NCBI RefSeq assembly: GCF_014863585.1
Contig: NZ_CP062253.1
Span: forward strand, 894,501 to 958,500
Source: Pseudomonas gozinkensis
Lineage (GTDB): Bacteria > Pseudomonadota > Gammaproteobacteria > Pseudomonadales > Pseudomonadaceae
Direction: 5' to 3'
DNA length: 64,000 bases
Part shown: in pieces, positions 46,556 to 56,870 of the stretch
Layout of the letters: every line of letters begins with the position of its first letter
Position numbering within the stretch: the first letter of the stretch is position 1
Position numbers and translations under genes: made by a program
Notes under the pieces: model-generated
What the model was told of the DNA's origin: nothing
The model's database searches: none
Seen by the model: only the letters and a program-made list of their open reading frames with translations

Positions 46556-47959
46556 ATGTCGACAGACAAGGTTTCTGTCCACGGCAGTTGGGCTAGCCGC
46601 TGGGTTTTCATATTCGCCGCGACCGGTTCGGCCGTGGGATTGGGCAGCATCTGGAAATTCCCCTACATGGTCGGGGTCTACGGTGGCGGCGCCTTCGTGC
46701 TGATGTTTCTGGCCTGTATCGCGCTGATCGGCATCCCGGTGATGCTCGCCGAAACCCTGATCGGCCGCCGTGCCCGTCAGAGTCCGGCGAATGCCCTGAA
46801 GGTGCTGGCGCTGGAAGCCGGACACTCGGGCAAGTGGTCGTGGGGCGCGTTCGCCGGAATGATCACGGCGTTGCTGATCCTGTCTTTCTACAGTGTGGTC
46901 GGCGGCTGGTCGCTGGATTACATCATTGATATGGGGCGCGGAGACTTCCAGGGCGCTACGGCCGATCAGGTCGGGGCCTATTTCGGCAATGTCATCTCCG
47001 ACCCGTGGCGCCTGACACTTTGGCACACGGTTTTCATGCTGCTGTCTGCGGTGGTGATCGCCAAAGGCGTGGTTGCCGGCCTTGAGCGCAGCCTGCGGAT
47101 CATGATGCCGTTGCTGTTCGTGATGATTCTGGTGCTGCTGGGGTACAGCATGACCACCGGGCATTTCATGGAGGGCGTGCATTTCATGTTCGACTTCCAC
47201 CCGGAGAAAGTCCTCGACGGCTTGCTGCCGGCCATGGGTCACGCGTTCTTCTCCCTGAGCGTGGGCGTGGGCTCGATCATGATCTACGGCGCCTACATGA
47301 CCAAGGAAGCCTCGCTGTCCGGCACCGTCGTGGGTGTGGCGCTGCTCGATACCTTTGTTTCGCTGGTGGCCGGTCTGGCCTTGTTTCCGATTGTGTTCGC
47401 CGGTGGTTTGAACCCTAGTGAAGGCCCGGGGCTCATGTTCGTCAGCCTGCCATTTGCTTTCGGTAACGTGCTTTTCGGCCAGTTGATGGGCGTGGTGTTC
47501 TTCGTTCTGGTGGCCATTGCGGCCTGGAGCTCGGCGATTTCCCTGCTGGAGCCGATGGTCGCCTATCTGGTCGAGCGGACTAAAATCAGTCGTAACTGGG
47601 TGACATTCTGGTTGGCGTTCACTTGCTGGTTCGTCGGCCTGGGGACGGTGTTTTCCTTCAATATCTGGAAGGAAGCCAAATTTTTCGTGAACGATGGCGG
47701 GGTGTTCCATCTCTACCAATGGGGTGCGGCCGGTGGCCTGGACTTCTTTGGTGTGATCGACTTCTTCACCTCGCGGATCATGTTGCCGCTCGGCGGACTG
47801 TGCTTCGTGCTGTTTGCCGGTTGGGTGATGGGGCGTGAGGCGGTGCGTGAAGAATTGTCGATTCGTAGCCCGGCGCTGTTCGCCCTGTCTCTGTTCTTGA
47901 TGCGCTATGTGGCGCCCATCGGCATTCTTGTAGTGTTTGCCGCCCAGCTCTGGAAGTGA
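46556..47959 (+). CDS. Sodium-dependent transporter, SNF (NSS) family
   Basis: A 467-residue membrane protein of the neurotransmitter:sodium symporter family, with 11-12 hydrophobic segments. The TM1 signature is GSAVGLGSIWKFPYMVGVYG (about residues 20-40), followed by GGAFVLMFLACIALIGIPVM, and the family's usual FFSLSVGVGSIMIYGAYM in TM6 (about 240). Bacterial members import amino acids; the substrate is not known. It stands between smpB and ratA, where I recall no such gene in P. aeruginosa. Confidence 0.9.
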   Translation: MSTDKVSVHGSWASRWVFIFAATGSAVGLGSIWKFPYMVGVYGGGAFVLMFLACIALIGIPVMLAETLIGRRARQSPANALKVLALEAGHSGKWSWGAFAGMITALLILSFYSVVGGWSLDYIIDMGRGDFQGATADQVGAYFGNVISDPWRLTLWHTVFMLLSAVVIAKGVVAGLERSLRIMMPLLFVMILVLLGYSMTTGHFMEGVHFMFDFHPEKVLDGLLPAMGHAFFSLSVGVGSIMIYGAYMTKEASLSGTVVGVALLDTFVSLVAGLALFPIVFAGGLNPSEGPGLMFVSLPFAFGNVLFGQLMGVVFFVLVAIAAWSSAISLLEPMVAYLVERTKISRNWVTFWLAFTCWFVGLGTVFSFNIWKEAKFFVNDGGVFHLYQWGAAGGLDFFGVIDFFTSRIMLPLGGLCFVLFAGWVMGREAVREELSIRSPALFALSLFLMRYVAPIGILVVFAAQLWK

Positions 47960-47966
47960 CGCTTAC

Positions 47967-48401
47967 ATGACGACACATATTCAACGATCGGCGCTGCTGC
48001 CTTACCCGGCGCAATTTCTCTACGACCTGGTCAATGACGTGGCGCGTTACCCGGAATTTCTGCCGTGGTGCTCGTCTGCTGAAGTCCTGGAAAGCTCGCC
48101 GGAACACATGCGCGCCAGTGTCGGCGTGGCCAAGGGCGGCCTCAGTCAGCACTTCGTGACCCGCAACACGCTGGTGCCGGGGCAGTCGATCGAGATGAAC
48201 CTGGAGGAGGGGCCGTTCAATCAGCTGCACGGCGTCTGGGTGTTCAAGGCGCTGAACGAGAAGGCCTGCAAGATCAGTCTGGATCTGTCCTTTGACTATG
48301 CCGGGCCGCTGGTCCGCGCGACGCTCGGTCCTTTGTTCAATCAGGCGGCCAATACACTGGTGGATGCGTTCTGCCAGCGTGCCAAGCAGATGCATGGTTG
48401 A
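47967..48401 (+). CDS. ratA: RatA-like SRPBCC/START-domain protein
   Basis: A 144-residue single-domain protein. It begins with QRSALLPYPAQFLYDLVNDV and has YPEFLPWCSSAEVL, the mark of the RatA/Coq10 family, followed by a beta-rich region and the closing helix LFNQAANTLVDAFCQRAKQM. E. coli RatA was reported to block 70S ribosome assembly; Coq10 homologues bind ubiquinone. The role here is open. The stop overlaps the rnfH start. Confidence 0.88.
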   Translation: MTTHIQRSALLPYPAQFLYDLVNDVARYPEFLPWCSSAEVLESSPEHMRASVGVAKGGLSQHFVTRNTLVPGQSIEMNLEEGPFNQLHGVWVFKALNEKACKISLDLSFDYAGPLVRATLGPLFNQAANTLVDAFCQRAKQMHG

Positions 48402-48708
48402 GCCGGTGATCGAAATCGAAGTGGTGTATGCCGCCGTTGATCGTCAGGTTTTGCGCGTAGTCAGCGTCGCTGAGGGTGCGACGGTGCGTGCGGCTCTGAT
48501 GGCGTCCGGGATTGACGCTGAATTTCCGGAGCTGGATCTGAAGAACTGTCCCTTGGGGATCTTCGGCAAAGTGATCGCTGATCCGGATGCTCGACGGATT
48601 CAGGAAGGCGATCGTATCGAGATCTATCGACCGTTGCTGGCTGACCCGAAAGAAGTGCGTCGTCTACGTGCCGCCAAAGCTGCCGAGGCCAAGGCGCTAA
48701 ACCAGTAG
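48394..48708 (+). CDS. rnfH: RnfH-family ubiquitin-like protein
   Basis: A 104-residue beta-grasp protein: IEIEVVYAAVDRQVLRVVSV, then ATVRAALMASGI, CPLGIFGKV and EGDRIEIYRPLLADPKEVRR, the usual RnfH/RatB order. It is coupled to ratA (8-bp overlap), the conserved pairing. Function is unsettled. A bidirectional terminator follows. Confidence 0.9.
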   Translation: MVEPVIEIEVVYAAVDRQVLRVVSVAEGATVRAALMASGIDAEFPELDLKNCPLGIFGKVIADPDARRIQEGDRIEIYRPLLADPKEVRRLRAAKAAEAKALNQ

Positions 48709-48726
48709 GCTGGCCAAACGGCAGGC

Positions 48727-48759
48727 AATAAAAAACCCGGGATTTCCGGGTTTTTTATT
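48727..48759. terminator. Bidirectional terminator between rnfH and bamE
   Basis: AAAAAACCCGG and CCGGGTTTTTT arms flank a short loop, giving T runs on both strands between two convergent genes. Confidence 0.92.
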
Positions 48760-48769
48760 GCGTCGCAAA

Positions 48770-49297
48770 TTATTGCGGCGAGGTGTCCAGCGGTTCTGGC
48801 GTTGGAACCGGAACGGTTTCCACACCATCGACGTCCTTCTGGATCTGATCCAGCAAGGAGCCTGGCTTGACCGGTTTTTCCGGTTTTGGCTGCTCGACGT
48901 TTTCAGCAGGAGCGGTCACGCTGGTGCCGCTGTCCTTGCCGAGAATGGCTTCGTCGCGGCTGACACCGGGCATGAAGTCCCCGGACAGGCTGGCGAGCCG
49001 GTCATTCGAGTCGAAAATGACACTCATGCGTTCCTGCTGGCGTTCACCGCCACCAGGTTGCAGGCTGTACAGATAATCCCAGCGATTGGCATGGAACGTG
49101 TCGGCAAGCAGAGGGTTGCCCATGATAAACCGTACTTGCGGCCGGGTCATTCCCGGGCGTAACTGGTCTATCATGTCCTGCGTGACGACATTGCCCTGCT
49201 GGATGTCGATTTTGTAAACCCCGGGGAATGAACAACCGGCGAGTGCGAGCAGTCCCACAAAGGTGAAACTGGTTAGCAAGAGCTTGGTGTTTTGCAT
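48770..49297 (-). CDS. bamE: Outer-membrane assembly lipoprotein BamE (OmlA)
   Basis: A 175-residue lipoprotein. The signal peptide ends in the lipobox LAGC (Cys 22). The mature part has the BamE core: [36 protein letters not shown] and [12 protein letters not shown]. An extra Pro/Glu-rich tail of about 60 residues is usual in Pseudomonas OmlA. It is part of the BAM complex that inserts outer membrane proteins. Divergent from fur, as in other pseudomonads. Confidence 0.95.
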   Translation of the reverse strand: MQNTKLLLTSFTFVGLLALAGCSFPGVYKIDIQQGNVVTQDMIDQLRPGMTRPQVRFIMGNPLLADTFHANRWDYLYSLQPGGGERQQERMSVIFDSNDRLASLSGDFMPGVSRDEAILGKDSGTSVTAPAENVEQPKPEKPVKPGSLLDQIQKDVDGVETVPVPTPEPLDTSPQ

Positions 49298-49394
49298 CGG
49301 TGGGCGACTTCCACTATCTTGGCTGGGACAACGTAAACGCCGATCATACCCGCATTAAGAGAAGCTGCGAAGCAGCATCGCGAGAAAGCTGACC

Positions 49395-49799
49395 ATGGTT
49401 GAAAATAGCGAACTACGCAAAGCCGGCCTCAAAGTGACCCTGCCACGGGTCAAGATCCTGCAAATGCTCGACTCTACAGAGCAGCGCCACATGAGTGCCG
49501 AGGACGTCTACAAGGCGTTGATGGAAGCTGGTGAGGACGTCGGTCTGGCCACGGTTTACCGTGTTCTGACCCAGTTCGAAGCGGCTGGCCTCGTGGTCCG
49601 TCACAACTTCGACGGCGGCCACGCGGTATTCGAACTGGCCGACGGTGGCCACCACGACCATATGGTCAACGTGGAAACCGGTGAGGTGGTGGAATTCGTC
49701 AGCCCGGAAATCGAAAAACTCCAGAAGGCAATTGCCGAGGAGCACGGTGTCGAGTTGGTGGATCACAACCTGGTGCTGTACGTACGCAAGAAAAAATAA
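49395..49799 (+). CDS. fur: Ferric uptake regulator Fur
   Basis: A 134-residue Fur. The winged helix has LKVTLPRVKILQMLD and DVGLATVYRVLTQFEAAGLV; the metal sites include HNFDGGHAVFELADGGHHDH and VELVDHNLVLYV. No cysteine at all is present, so the CxxC structural zinc site of E. coli Fur is lacking, in line with Pseudomonas Fur. It represses iron-uptake genes with Fe(II). A terminator follows at 49834-49859. Confidence 0.96.
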   Translation: MVENSELRKAGLKVTLPRVKILQMLDSTEQRHMSAEDVYKALMEAGEDVGLATVYRVLTQFEAAGLVVRHNFDGGHAVFELADGGHHDHMVNVETGEVVEFVSPEIEKLQKAIAEEHGVELVDHNLVLYVRKKK

Positions 49800-49833
49800 G
49801 CATGTCGCGCGAATTTCAGGTTCGCGAAACGAG

Positions 49834-49859
49834 CGAAGGCGACCCAAGGGTCGCCTTCG
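49834..49859. terminator. Terminator between fur and recN
   Basis: CGAAGGCGACCC and GGGTCGCCTTCG form a perfect 12-bp stem with a 2-base gap between convergent genes fur and recN. Confidence 0.8.
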
Positions 49860-49874
49860 TGCTTTCTGCGGTTT

Positions 49875-51548
49875 TTAAACCTTTGCAGTAACGACCATCT
49901 TTTTCGCGTGCGCCAAAGACTCTTTGGTCAGATCGATGCCGCCAAGCATCCGCGCGACTTCTTCTATACGGTCATTCTTGCTCAGCTTCGAAACGGCCGT
50001 GTGAGTCGCCTGCTCGCCTCGCACCTTGTGCACGAACAGATGCTGATGTCCCTGAGCCGCGACCTGCGGCAAGTGCGTGACCGTCAGTACCTGTCCGCGA
50101 TCCCCGAGGCGGCGCAACAACTGGCCGACGATTTCGGCCGTCGGACCGCCAATCCCAACGTCCACTTCGTCGAACACCAGCGTCGGAACGCGAGAGGTCT
50201 GGGCGGTGATCACCTGGATGGCCAGGCTGATCCGTGACAGCTCACCGCCGGAGGCCACTTTGGCCAGAGCTTTCAGGGGTTGGCCCGGGTTGGCGCTGAC
50301 CAGCAGCTCGACCTGTTCCAGTCCATTGGGTTGCAGCTCGCTGCTGTTGTTGGCACGCAATTCGATGGTGAAGCGACCGCCGGGCATGCCCAGGCGCTGA
50401 ATCTCCTGCTCCACCGCGCTTGCCAGGCTGCCGGCCGCCTGATGACGCAGCTCGCTCAGCTCGCGGGCCTTTTCCTGATAGTGGCGGGCATAGGACGCCA
50501 GTTCTTCGGCGAGGCGCTCGATGGATTCATCGTTGGCGTCGAGGGCTTCGATTTCGTCTAGCAGCTTCTGCTGCATCTCTGCCACTTCCGTCGGCTGAAT
50601 GCGGTGTTTGCGTGCCAGTGTGTAAATGGAGTCCAGACGTTCTTCCAGATATTGCAGGCGCGCCGGATCGGCATCGAAATTGTCGAGAAAGCGATTGAGT
50701 TCGCCGACGGCCTCTTCGACCTGGATCTGCGCACTGGTCAGCAGGCTGCTCGCCTCTCCGAGCGCGCCGACCGAGTTGTTCACGCTCGACAGTCGATTGA
50801 GACTGGCCGTCAGGGCATTCAGCACGTTGCCGGAATCGCTTTCGCTGCATTGCTCGACCACTTGTCGGCAAATACCGAGCAGGGTTTCGGCGTTGGTCAG
50901 GTTCTTGTGTTCCTGCTCCAGTTCTTCCAGCTCATTTTCACCGAGGCCGAGGTTTTCCAGTTCTTCGAGCTGGTAGCTGAGCAGTTGATGGCGCGCGCGC
51001 TGTTCGTCGCCGGAGTTGGACAGGCGTTCCAGCTCCTGACGGGTCTGGCGCCAGCGCTGGGCGGCCAGATGGACCTGGCGAGCCAGATCGGTGGCCCCGG
51101 TGTACTCGTCGAGCAGGCGCCGGTGGGTGTCGGTCTTGAGCAGGGATTGGTGTTCGTGCTGGCTGTGGATATCGATCAGCAGCTCGCCGAGCGCCTTGAG
51201 GTCGCCGAGCGGGCAGGGCGTGCCATTTATATAGCCGCGTGAGCGACCTTCGGAAGTGATGACCCGGCGCAGGATGCACGGGCCGTCGGTTTCCAGGTCG
51301 CGTTCCGCCAGCCAGGCGCTGGCCTCGGGGATGTCGGCCAGATCGAAAGTCGCCAGGATGTCGGCCTTGTCGGCGCCCGGTCGAACCACGCCGCTGTCGG
51401 CGCGATCGCCGAGCGTCAGGCCCAGGGCGTCGAGCATGATCGACTTGCCGGCGCCGGTTTCCCCGGTAATCACGCTCATGCCGCGATCGAGTTCGAGATC
51501 GAGATGTTCAACGATGGCGTAGTTGTGTACGGACAGGTGCACCAGCAT
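49875..51548 (-). CDS. recN: DNA repair protein RecN
   Basis: A 557-residue SMC-like ATPase. Walker A is ITGETGAGKSIMLDAL (about 28-43); long coiled-coil regions fill about 150-370; the signature KVASGGELSRISLAIQ is near 430 and Walker B VPTLVFDEVDVGIGG near 455, then VTHLPQVAAQGHQHLFV. RecN acts at DNA double-strand breaks. It is in the conserved fur-recN-grpE arrangement, divergent from grpE. Confidence 0.95.
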   Translation of the reverse strand: MLVHLSVHNYAIVEHLDLELDRGMSVITGETGAGKSIMLDALGLTLGDRADSGVVRPGADKADILATFDLADIPEASAWLAERDLETDGPCILRRVITSEGRSRGYINGTPCPLGDLKALGELLIDIHSQHEHQSLLKTDTHRRLLDEYTGATDLARQVHLAAQRWRQTRQELERLSNSGDEQRARHQLLSYQLEELENLGLGENELEELEQEHKNLTNAETLLGICRQVVEQCSESDSGNVLNALTASLNRLSSVNNSVGALGEASSLLTSAQIQVEEAVGELNRFLDNFDADPARLQYLEERLDSIYTLARKHRIQPTEVAEMQQKLLDEIEALDANDESIERLAEELASYARHYQEKARELSELRHQAAGSLASAVEQEIQRLGMPGGRFTIELRANNSSELQPNGLEQVELLVSANPGQPLKALAKVASGGELSRISLAIQVITAQTSRVPTLVFDEVDVGIGGPTAEIVGQLLRRLGDRGQVLTVTHLPQVAAQGHQHLFVHKVRGEQATHTAVSKLSKNDRIEEVARMLGGIDLTKESLAHAKKMVVTAKV

Positions 51549-51704
51549 AAAGGCCGCTCCCAGGCTTCAGGTCTGGTTATTTATACAGTGTTTTGTTTCA
51601 GGCTGACAATGCCTCGCTTAGCTCGATGGGGATGATCCGATCAAATGCTTATCGCGCCCGGGAATGACAATGCAGCACTTTTTTGTAGGGTTAATCGTTG
51701 TCAG

Positions 51705-51734
51705 CCCTTGAAGCCTGATTTTGCGGCCCCATAT
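51705..51734 (+). promoter_or_regulatory. Sigma-32-type heat-shock promoter of grpE
   Basis: CCCTTGAAG (51705-51713) and CCCCATAT (51727-51734), with 14 bp between TTGAA and CCCC, fit the RpoH consensus CTTGAAA-N13/14-CCCCATNT. Confidence 0.82.
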
Positions 51735-51787
51735 ACCGGGGTAGAAGCGCGAATCGAACTCGCGGACGATATTGAAAGGAGAATTCT

Positions 51788-52357
51788 ATGGCTGACGAAC
51801 AGACAGTAGATACGCAAAATCCAGAAGCCAATCAGGCGCCCGAGGCTTCGGGTGATGACCTGGCGACCCGTGTACAAGTGCTCGAAGAGCAATTGGCCGC
51901 CGCGCAGGATCAATCGCTGCGCGTAGCTGCCGATCTGCAGAACGTCCGTCGCCGTGCCGAGCAGGATGTCGAAAAGGCGCACAAGTTTGCGCTGGAAAAA
52001 TTCGCCGGCGACCTTCTGCCGATCGTCGACAGCCTGGAGCGCGGCCTCGAGCTGTCGAGCCCGGATGACGAGAGCATCCGTCCGATGCGCGAAGGCATCG
52101 AGCTGACCCTGAAAATGTTTCACGACACCCTCGCGCGTTATCAGCTTGTCGCTGTAAGCCCGCAGGAAGGCGAGCCGTTCAACGCCGTGGAACATCAGGC
52201 AATGGCCATGCAGGAAAGTGCAGACCTTGAGCCGAACAGCATTCTGAAGGTGTTCCAGAAGGGCTATCAGCTCAACGGTCGCCTCCTGCGTCCTGCGATG
52301 GTCGTGGTCAGCAAGGCGCCGGCGCCAGTTTCGCCTTCGATTGACGAGAAGGCTTGA
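51788..52357 (+). CDS. grpE: Nucleotide exchange factor GrpE
   Basis: A 189-residue GrpE. A polar, acidic N-terminus is followed by a coiled coil ([20 protein letters not shown], then [14 protein letters not shown]) and the C-terminal beta domain ([18 protein letters not shown], here [16 protein letters not shown], then [16 protein letters not shown]). It releases ADP from DnaK. AAAGGAG precedes the start. Its stop codon overlaps the -35 box of the dnaK promoter. Confidence 0.96.
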   Translation: MADEQTVDTQNPEANQAPEASGDDLATRVQVLEEQLAAAQDQSLRVAADLQNVRRRAEQDVEKAHKFALEKFAGDLLPIVDSLERGLELSSPDDESIRPMREGIELTLKMFHDTLARYQLVAVSPQEGEPFNAVEHQAMAMQESADLEPNSILKVFQKGYQLNGRLLRPAMVVVSKAPAPVSPSIDEKA

Positions 52358-52380
52358 AATTAGCCGCAAGGCCCCCATTT
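52353..52380 (+). promoter_or_regulatory. Sigma-32-type promoter of dnaK
   Basis: CTTGAAA (52353-52359) and CCCCATTT (52373-52380) with a 13-bp spacer match the RpoH consensus closely. The -35 box overlaps the grpE stop codon. The transcription start would be about 70 bp before dnaK. Confidence 0.88.
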
Positions 52381-52459
52381 AGAAGTCAAGCGTTTAAGTG
52401 CTACCGCAGTTGGCCACAACCGCTGCGGCAACCAAATCCAAAGTTTCGGGAGAGTGAAC

Positions 52460-54376
52460 ATGGGCAAAATTATCGGTATCGACCTGGGGACTACCAACTC
52501 CTGCGTCTCCATTCTTGAAAACGGCAACGTAAAAGTTATCGAAAACGCTGAAGGCGCGCGTACCACGCCGTCGATCATCGCTTACGCCAACGATGGCGAA
52601 ATCCTGGTCGGCCAGTCCGCCAAGCGTCAGGCAGTGACCAACCCGCACAACACCCTGTACGCGGTGAAGCGTCTGATCGGCCGTCGTTTCGACGAAGAAG
52701 TCGTTCAGAAAGACATCCAGATGGTCCCTTACAAGATCGTCAAGGCTGACAACAACGACGCCTGGGTTGAAGTGAACGGCCAGAAAATGGCTCCGCCACA
52801 AATCTCGGCTGAAATTCTGAAGAAAATGAAGAAGACCGCCGAAGACTACCTCGGCGAAGCTGTGACCGAAGCGGTGATCACCGTTCCGGCCTACTTCAAC
52901 GACAGCCAGCGTCAGGCAACCAAAGACGCCGGCCGCATCGCGGGTCTGGACGTAAAACGTATCATCAACGAACCAACCGCAGCTGCTCTGGCTTACGGTA
53001 TGGACAAGGCCAAGGGCGATCACACCGTGATCGTTTATGACCTGGGTGGCGGTACTTTCGACGTTTCCGTGATCGAGATCGCTGAAGTTGACGGCGAGCA
53101 CCAGTTCGAAGTGTTGGCCACCAACGGTGACACCTTCCTGGGTGGTGAAGACTTCGATATTCGTCTGATCGACTACCTCGTTGACGAATTCAAGAAAGAA
53201 AGCGGCATGAACCTCAAAGGTGACCCGCTGGCCATGCAGCGCCTGAAAGAAGCCGCTGAAAAAGCCAAGATCGAGCTGTCGTCCGCTCAGTCGACCGACG
53301 TGAACCTGCCGTACATCACTGCAGACGCCACCGGTCCTAAGCACCTGAACGTGAAGATCTCGCGTGCCAAGCTCGAAGCGCTGGTTGAAGACCTGGTTCA
53401 GCGCACTATCGAACCTTGCCGCATTGCCATGAAAGACGCAGGTCTCGATGTTAGCGCGATCAACGACGTGATCCTGGTCGGCGGCCAGACCCGTATGCCG
53501 CTGGTACAGAAGCTGGTTACCGATTTCTTCGGTAAAGAAGCACGTAAAGACGTGAACCCGGACGAAGCCGTTGCCATGGGTGCTGCCATCCAGGGCGCCG
53601 TTCTGGCCGGTGACGTGAAAGACGTTCTGCTGCTCGACGTCAGCCCGCTGACCCTGGGTATCGAAACCATGGGTGGCGTGATGACCGCGCTGATCGAGAA
53701 AAACACCACGATTCCTACCAAGAAATCGCAGACTTTCTCGACTGCCGACGACAACCAGGGCGCCGTGACCATTCACGTCCTGCAAGGCGAGCGCAAGCAA
53801 GCCGCACAGAACAAGTCCCTGGGCAAGTTCGACCTGGCCGACATTCCACCAGCTCCACGTGGCGTGCCGCAGATCGAAGTGACCTTCGACATCGACGCCA
53901 ACGGCATCCTGCACGTAGGTGCGAAGGACAAGGCTACCGGCAAGACCCAGTCGATCGTGATCAAGGCCAACTCCGGTCTGTCCGACGAAGAAATCGAGCG
54001 CATGGTGCGTGACGCCGAGGCCAACGCCGAGGAAGACCGCAAGTTCGAAGAGCTGGCCGCTGCCCGTAACCAGGGTGATGCACTGGTTCACTCGACTCGC
54101 AAGATGATCGCTGACGCTGGCGACAAAGTGACTGCAGAAGAGAAGACTGCAATCGAAGCGGCCGTGGTTGCCCTGGAAGCCGCCGTCAAAGGCGACGACA
54201 AGGCTGCCATCGACGCCAAGGTTGAAGAGCTGTCGAAGGTCTCTGCGCCGGTTGCCCAGAAGATGTACGCCGAACAGGCTCAGCCTGCTGAAGGCGCGGC
54301 ACCGCACGACGAGAAAGCTGAAAAGGCTGACGATGTTGTCGATGCCGAGTTCGAAGAAGTCAAAGACCACAAGTAA
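52460..54376 (+). CDS. dnaK: Chaperone DnaK (Hsp70)
   Basis: A 638-residue Hsp70. It starts [18 protein letters not shown]; the nucleotide-binding domain has [16 protein letters not shown] (about 193) and [14 protein letters not shown] (about 337); the linker DVLLLDVSP leads to the substrate domain; the end is acidic ([13 protein letters not shown]). ATG 52460 with GGGAG upstream is the true start; a GTG six bases upstream is also in frame. It works with DnaJ and GrpE in folding of cytosolic proteins. Confidence 0.98.
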   Translation: MGKIIGIDLGTTNSCVSILENGNVKVIENAEGARTTPSIIAYANDGEILVGQSAKRQAVTNPHNTLYAVKRLIGRRFDEEVVQKDIQMVPYKIVKADNNDAWVEVNGQKMAPPQISAEILKKMKKTAEDYLGEAVTEAVITVPAYFNDSQRQATKDAGRIAGLDVKRIINEPTAAALAYGMDKAKGDHTVIVYDLGGGTFDVSVIEIAEVDGEHQFEVLATNGDTFLGGEDFDIRLIDYLVDEFKKESGMNLKGDPLAMQRLKEAAEKAKIELSSAQSTDVNLPYITADATGPKHLNVKISRAKLEALVEDLVQRTIEPCRIAMKDAGLDVSAINDVILVGGQTRMPLVQKLVTDFFGKEARKDVNPDEAVAMGAAIQGAVLAGDVKDVLLLDVSPLTLGIETMGGVMTALIEKNTTIPTKKSQTFSTADDNQGAVTIHVLQGERKQAAQNKSLGKFDLADIPPAPRGVPQIEVTFDIDANGILHVGAKDKATGKTQSIVIKANSGLSDEEIERMVRDAEANAEEDRKFEELAAARNQGDALVHSTRKMIADAGDKVTAEEKTAIEAAVVALEAAVKGDDKAAIDAKVEELSKVSAPVAQKMYAEQAQPAEGAAPHDEKAEKADDVVDAEFEEVKDHK

Positions 54377-54430
54377 GTTGTTGGTCGGCCGGTTGACTGC
54401 CTTTGGGCACTGACTGGTAGGATGTCGCCG

Positions 54431-54450
54431 CGCGGGAGCTTGCTCCCGCG
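54431..54450. repeat. Pseudomonas REP-like hairpin between dnaK and dnaJ
   Basis: CGCGGGAGC and GCTCCCGCG arms with a 2-base loop resemble the GGGAGC-type REP palindromes scattered through fluorescent Pseudomonas genomes. It can also act as a partial terminator in the 297-bp dnaK-dnaJ gap. The rest of the gap shows no gene. Confidence 0.65.
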
Positions 54451-54673
54451 TTGGCGTATCTGGAATACGCGATTTTTTACAGCATGCGACAAGGCTCGAA
54501 TGCTGGCGGTATGGCCGGGAATGCTCCTGCTTTTCGCGCCGCAAATACCGCATGAACCAAAGACCAGGATCGTTGAATTGACGTGAGTTGGGTCCGGGCC
54601 TGTATTGGGGCTCAACGAGTTTGGCGAAGCTCAGGAGGGGTTTGCCGAACGTCCTCAAGAGTATGAAGAACTT

Positions 54674-55798
54674 ATGGCTAAGCGTGACTATTACGAAGTA
54701 TTGGGTGTTGAGCGCGGCTCAAGCGAAGCAGACCTGAAAAAGGCCTACCGCCGCCTGGCGATGAAGCACCACCCGGACCGTAATCCCGATGACAAAGCAT
54801 CGGAAGAGCTGTTCAAAGAGGCCAATGAAGCCTACGAAGTGCTGTCCGATTCCAGCAAGCGTGCAGCGTACGATCAGTACGGTCATGCTGGCGTCGACCC
54901 GAGCATGGGTGGCGGCGGTGCAGGCTTCGGCGGTCAGAACTTCTCCGACATCTTCGGCGATGTCTTCAGTGACTTCTTCGGTGGCGGTCGCGGCGGTTCC
55001 CGTGGCGGCGCCCAGCGTGGCAGCGACTTGCGCTACACCCTGGAGCTGAACCTGGAAGAGGCGGTGCGCGGCACGACCGTGAATATCCGCGTTCCGACAC
55101 TGGTCAACTGCAAGCCATGCGATGGTTCGGGCGCCAAGAAAGGCTCGTCGCCTTCGACCTGCCCGACTTGCGGCGGCATCGGTCAGGTGCGCATGCAGCA
55201 AGGCTTCTTCTCGGTGCAGCAGACCTGCCCGCGCTGCCATGGTCAGGGCAAGATCATTTCCGATCCGTGCGATTCCTGCCACGGTGACGGTCGCGTTGAA
55301 GAGTACAAAACCCTCTCCGTGAAAGTGCCAGCCGGTGTCGACACCGGTGATCGTATTCGTCTGTCCGGCGAAGGCGAGGCGGGTACTCAGGGTGGCCCGA
55401 CCGGCGACCTGTACGTGGTGATCAACGTCCGTGAGCACGACATTTTCCAGCGTGACGGCAAGCACCTGTTCTGCGAAGTGCCGATCAGCTTCGTCGACGC
55501 AGCCCTGGGGGGCGAACTGGAGATTCCGACCCTCGACGGTCGCGTCAAACTGAAGATTCCGGAAGGTACTCAGACCGGCAAGCAGTTCCGCGTACGCGGT
55601 AAAGGCGTTGCGCCGGTGCGTGGCGGTGGTGCGGGCGACCTGATGTGTCGTGTGGCTGTCGAGACGCCGGTCAATCTGAACCGTCGTCAGCGTGAATTGC
55701 TGGAAGAGTTCCGCAGCTCCCTGGCGGACGACAACAGTCATTCGCCGAAAACCACCGGTTGGTTCGACGGTGTGAAACGCTTCTTCGGCGATCTGTAA
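54674..55798 (+). CDS. dnaJ: Co-chaperone DnaJ (Hsp40)
   Basis: A 374-residue type I DnaJ. The J domain has HHPDRNPDD (HPD at about 33), the Gly/Phe region is [20 protein letters not shown], and four zinc motifs are [24 protein letters not shown] and CDSCHGDG (about 147-200), then the C-terminal substrate domain. It stimulates DnaK's ATPase. The start at 54674 ([11 protein letters not shown]) is the canonical one; the frame extends upstream without homology. Confidence 0.97.
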   Translation: MAKRDYYEVLGVERGSSEADLKKAYRRLAMKHHPDRNPDDKASEELFKEANEAYEVLSDSSKRAAYDQYGHAGVDPSMGGGGAGFGGQNFSDIFGDVFSDFFGGGRGGSRGGAQRGSDLRYTLELNLEEAVRGTTVNIRVPTLVNCKPCDGSGAKKGSSPSTCPTCGGIGQVRMQQGFFSVQQTCPRCHGQGKIISDPCDSCHGDGRVEEYKTLSVKVPAGVDTGDRIRLSGEGEAGTQGGPTGDLYVVINVREHDIFQRDGKHLFCEVPISFVDAALGGELEIPTLDGRVKLKIPEGTQTGKQFRVRGKGVAPVRGGGAGDLMCRVAVETPVNLNRRQRELLEEFRSSLADDNSHSPKTTGWFDGVKRFFGDL

Positions 55799-56614
<816 letters not shown>

Positions 56615-56754
56615 GATGTTCTGAAGCCGGCGCAAACGCCCTGTTTGTGCCGGTTTTGCTCCGCCGAGCGACGCCCTGTCGCATTCTCCGGCTTTTCGGC
56701 CTCATTGGCGGTAGACCAAAAATCCCTTTTTCTGTAAGCTACAGCTTTAGTGTG

Positions 56755-56827
56755 TCCACTAAAAGCGCGCAGAATAATTCAGTGAAGAAGCGGGGTGACG
56801 TGTCCATACGTCACTCCGCTTTTTTAC
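56755..56827 (+). promoter_or_regulatory. carA leader with two hairpins and a terminator
   Basis: A strong hairpin, AAGCGGGGTGACG paired imperfectly with CGTCACTCCGCTT (56788-56822) and followed by six T, lies 44 bp before carA. A smaller hairpin TTTAGTG/CACTAAA precedes it at about 56746-56763. Both loops carry GTGTCC. It either ends dapB transcripts or works as a carA attenuator. Control of carA by attenuation was proposed for P. aeruginosa; which applies here is not decided. Confidence 0.6.
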
Positions 56828-56870
56828 AACCTGCGATTGCCCTTTCATGCGTTATTTACGGGAGGTCTTC

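Noticed and set aside
46472..47719. 415-codon minus-strand ORF opposite the SNF transporter
   Set aside because: His/Gln/Arg-rich shadow of a hydrophobic coding frame.
52394..54658. 754-codon minus-strand ORF opposite dnaK
   Set aside because: It mirrors the strongly biased codon use of dnaK; no recognisable domain and dnaK is certain.
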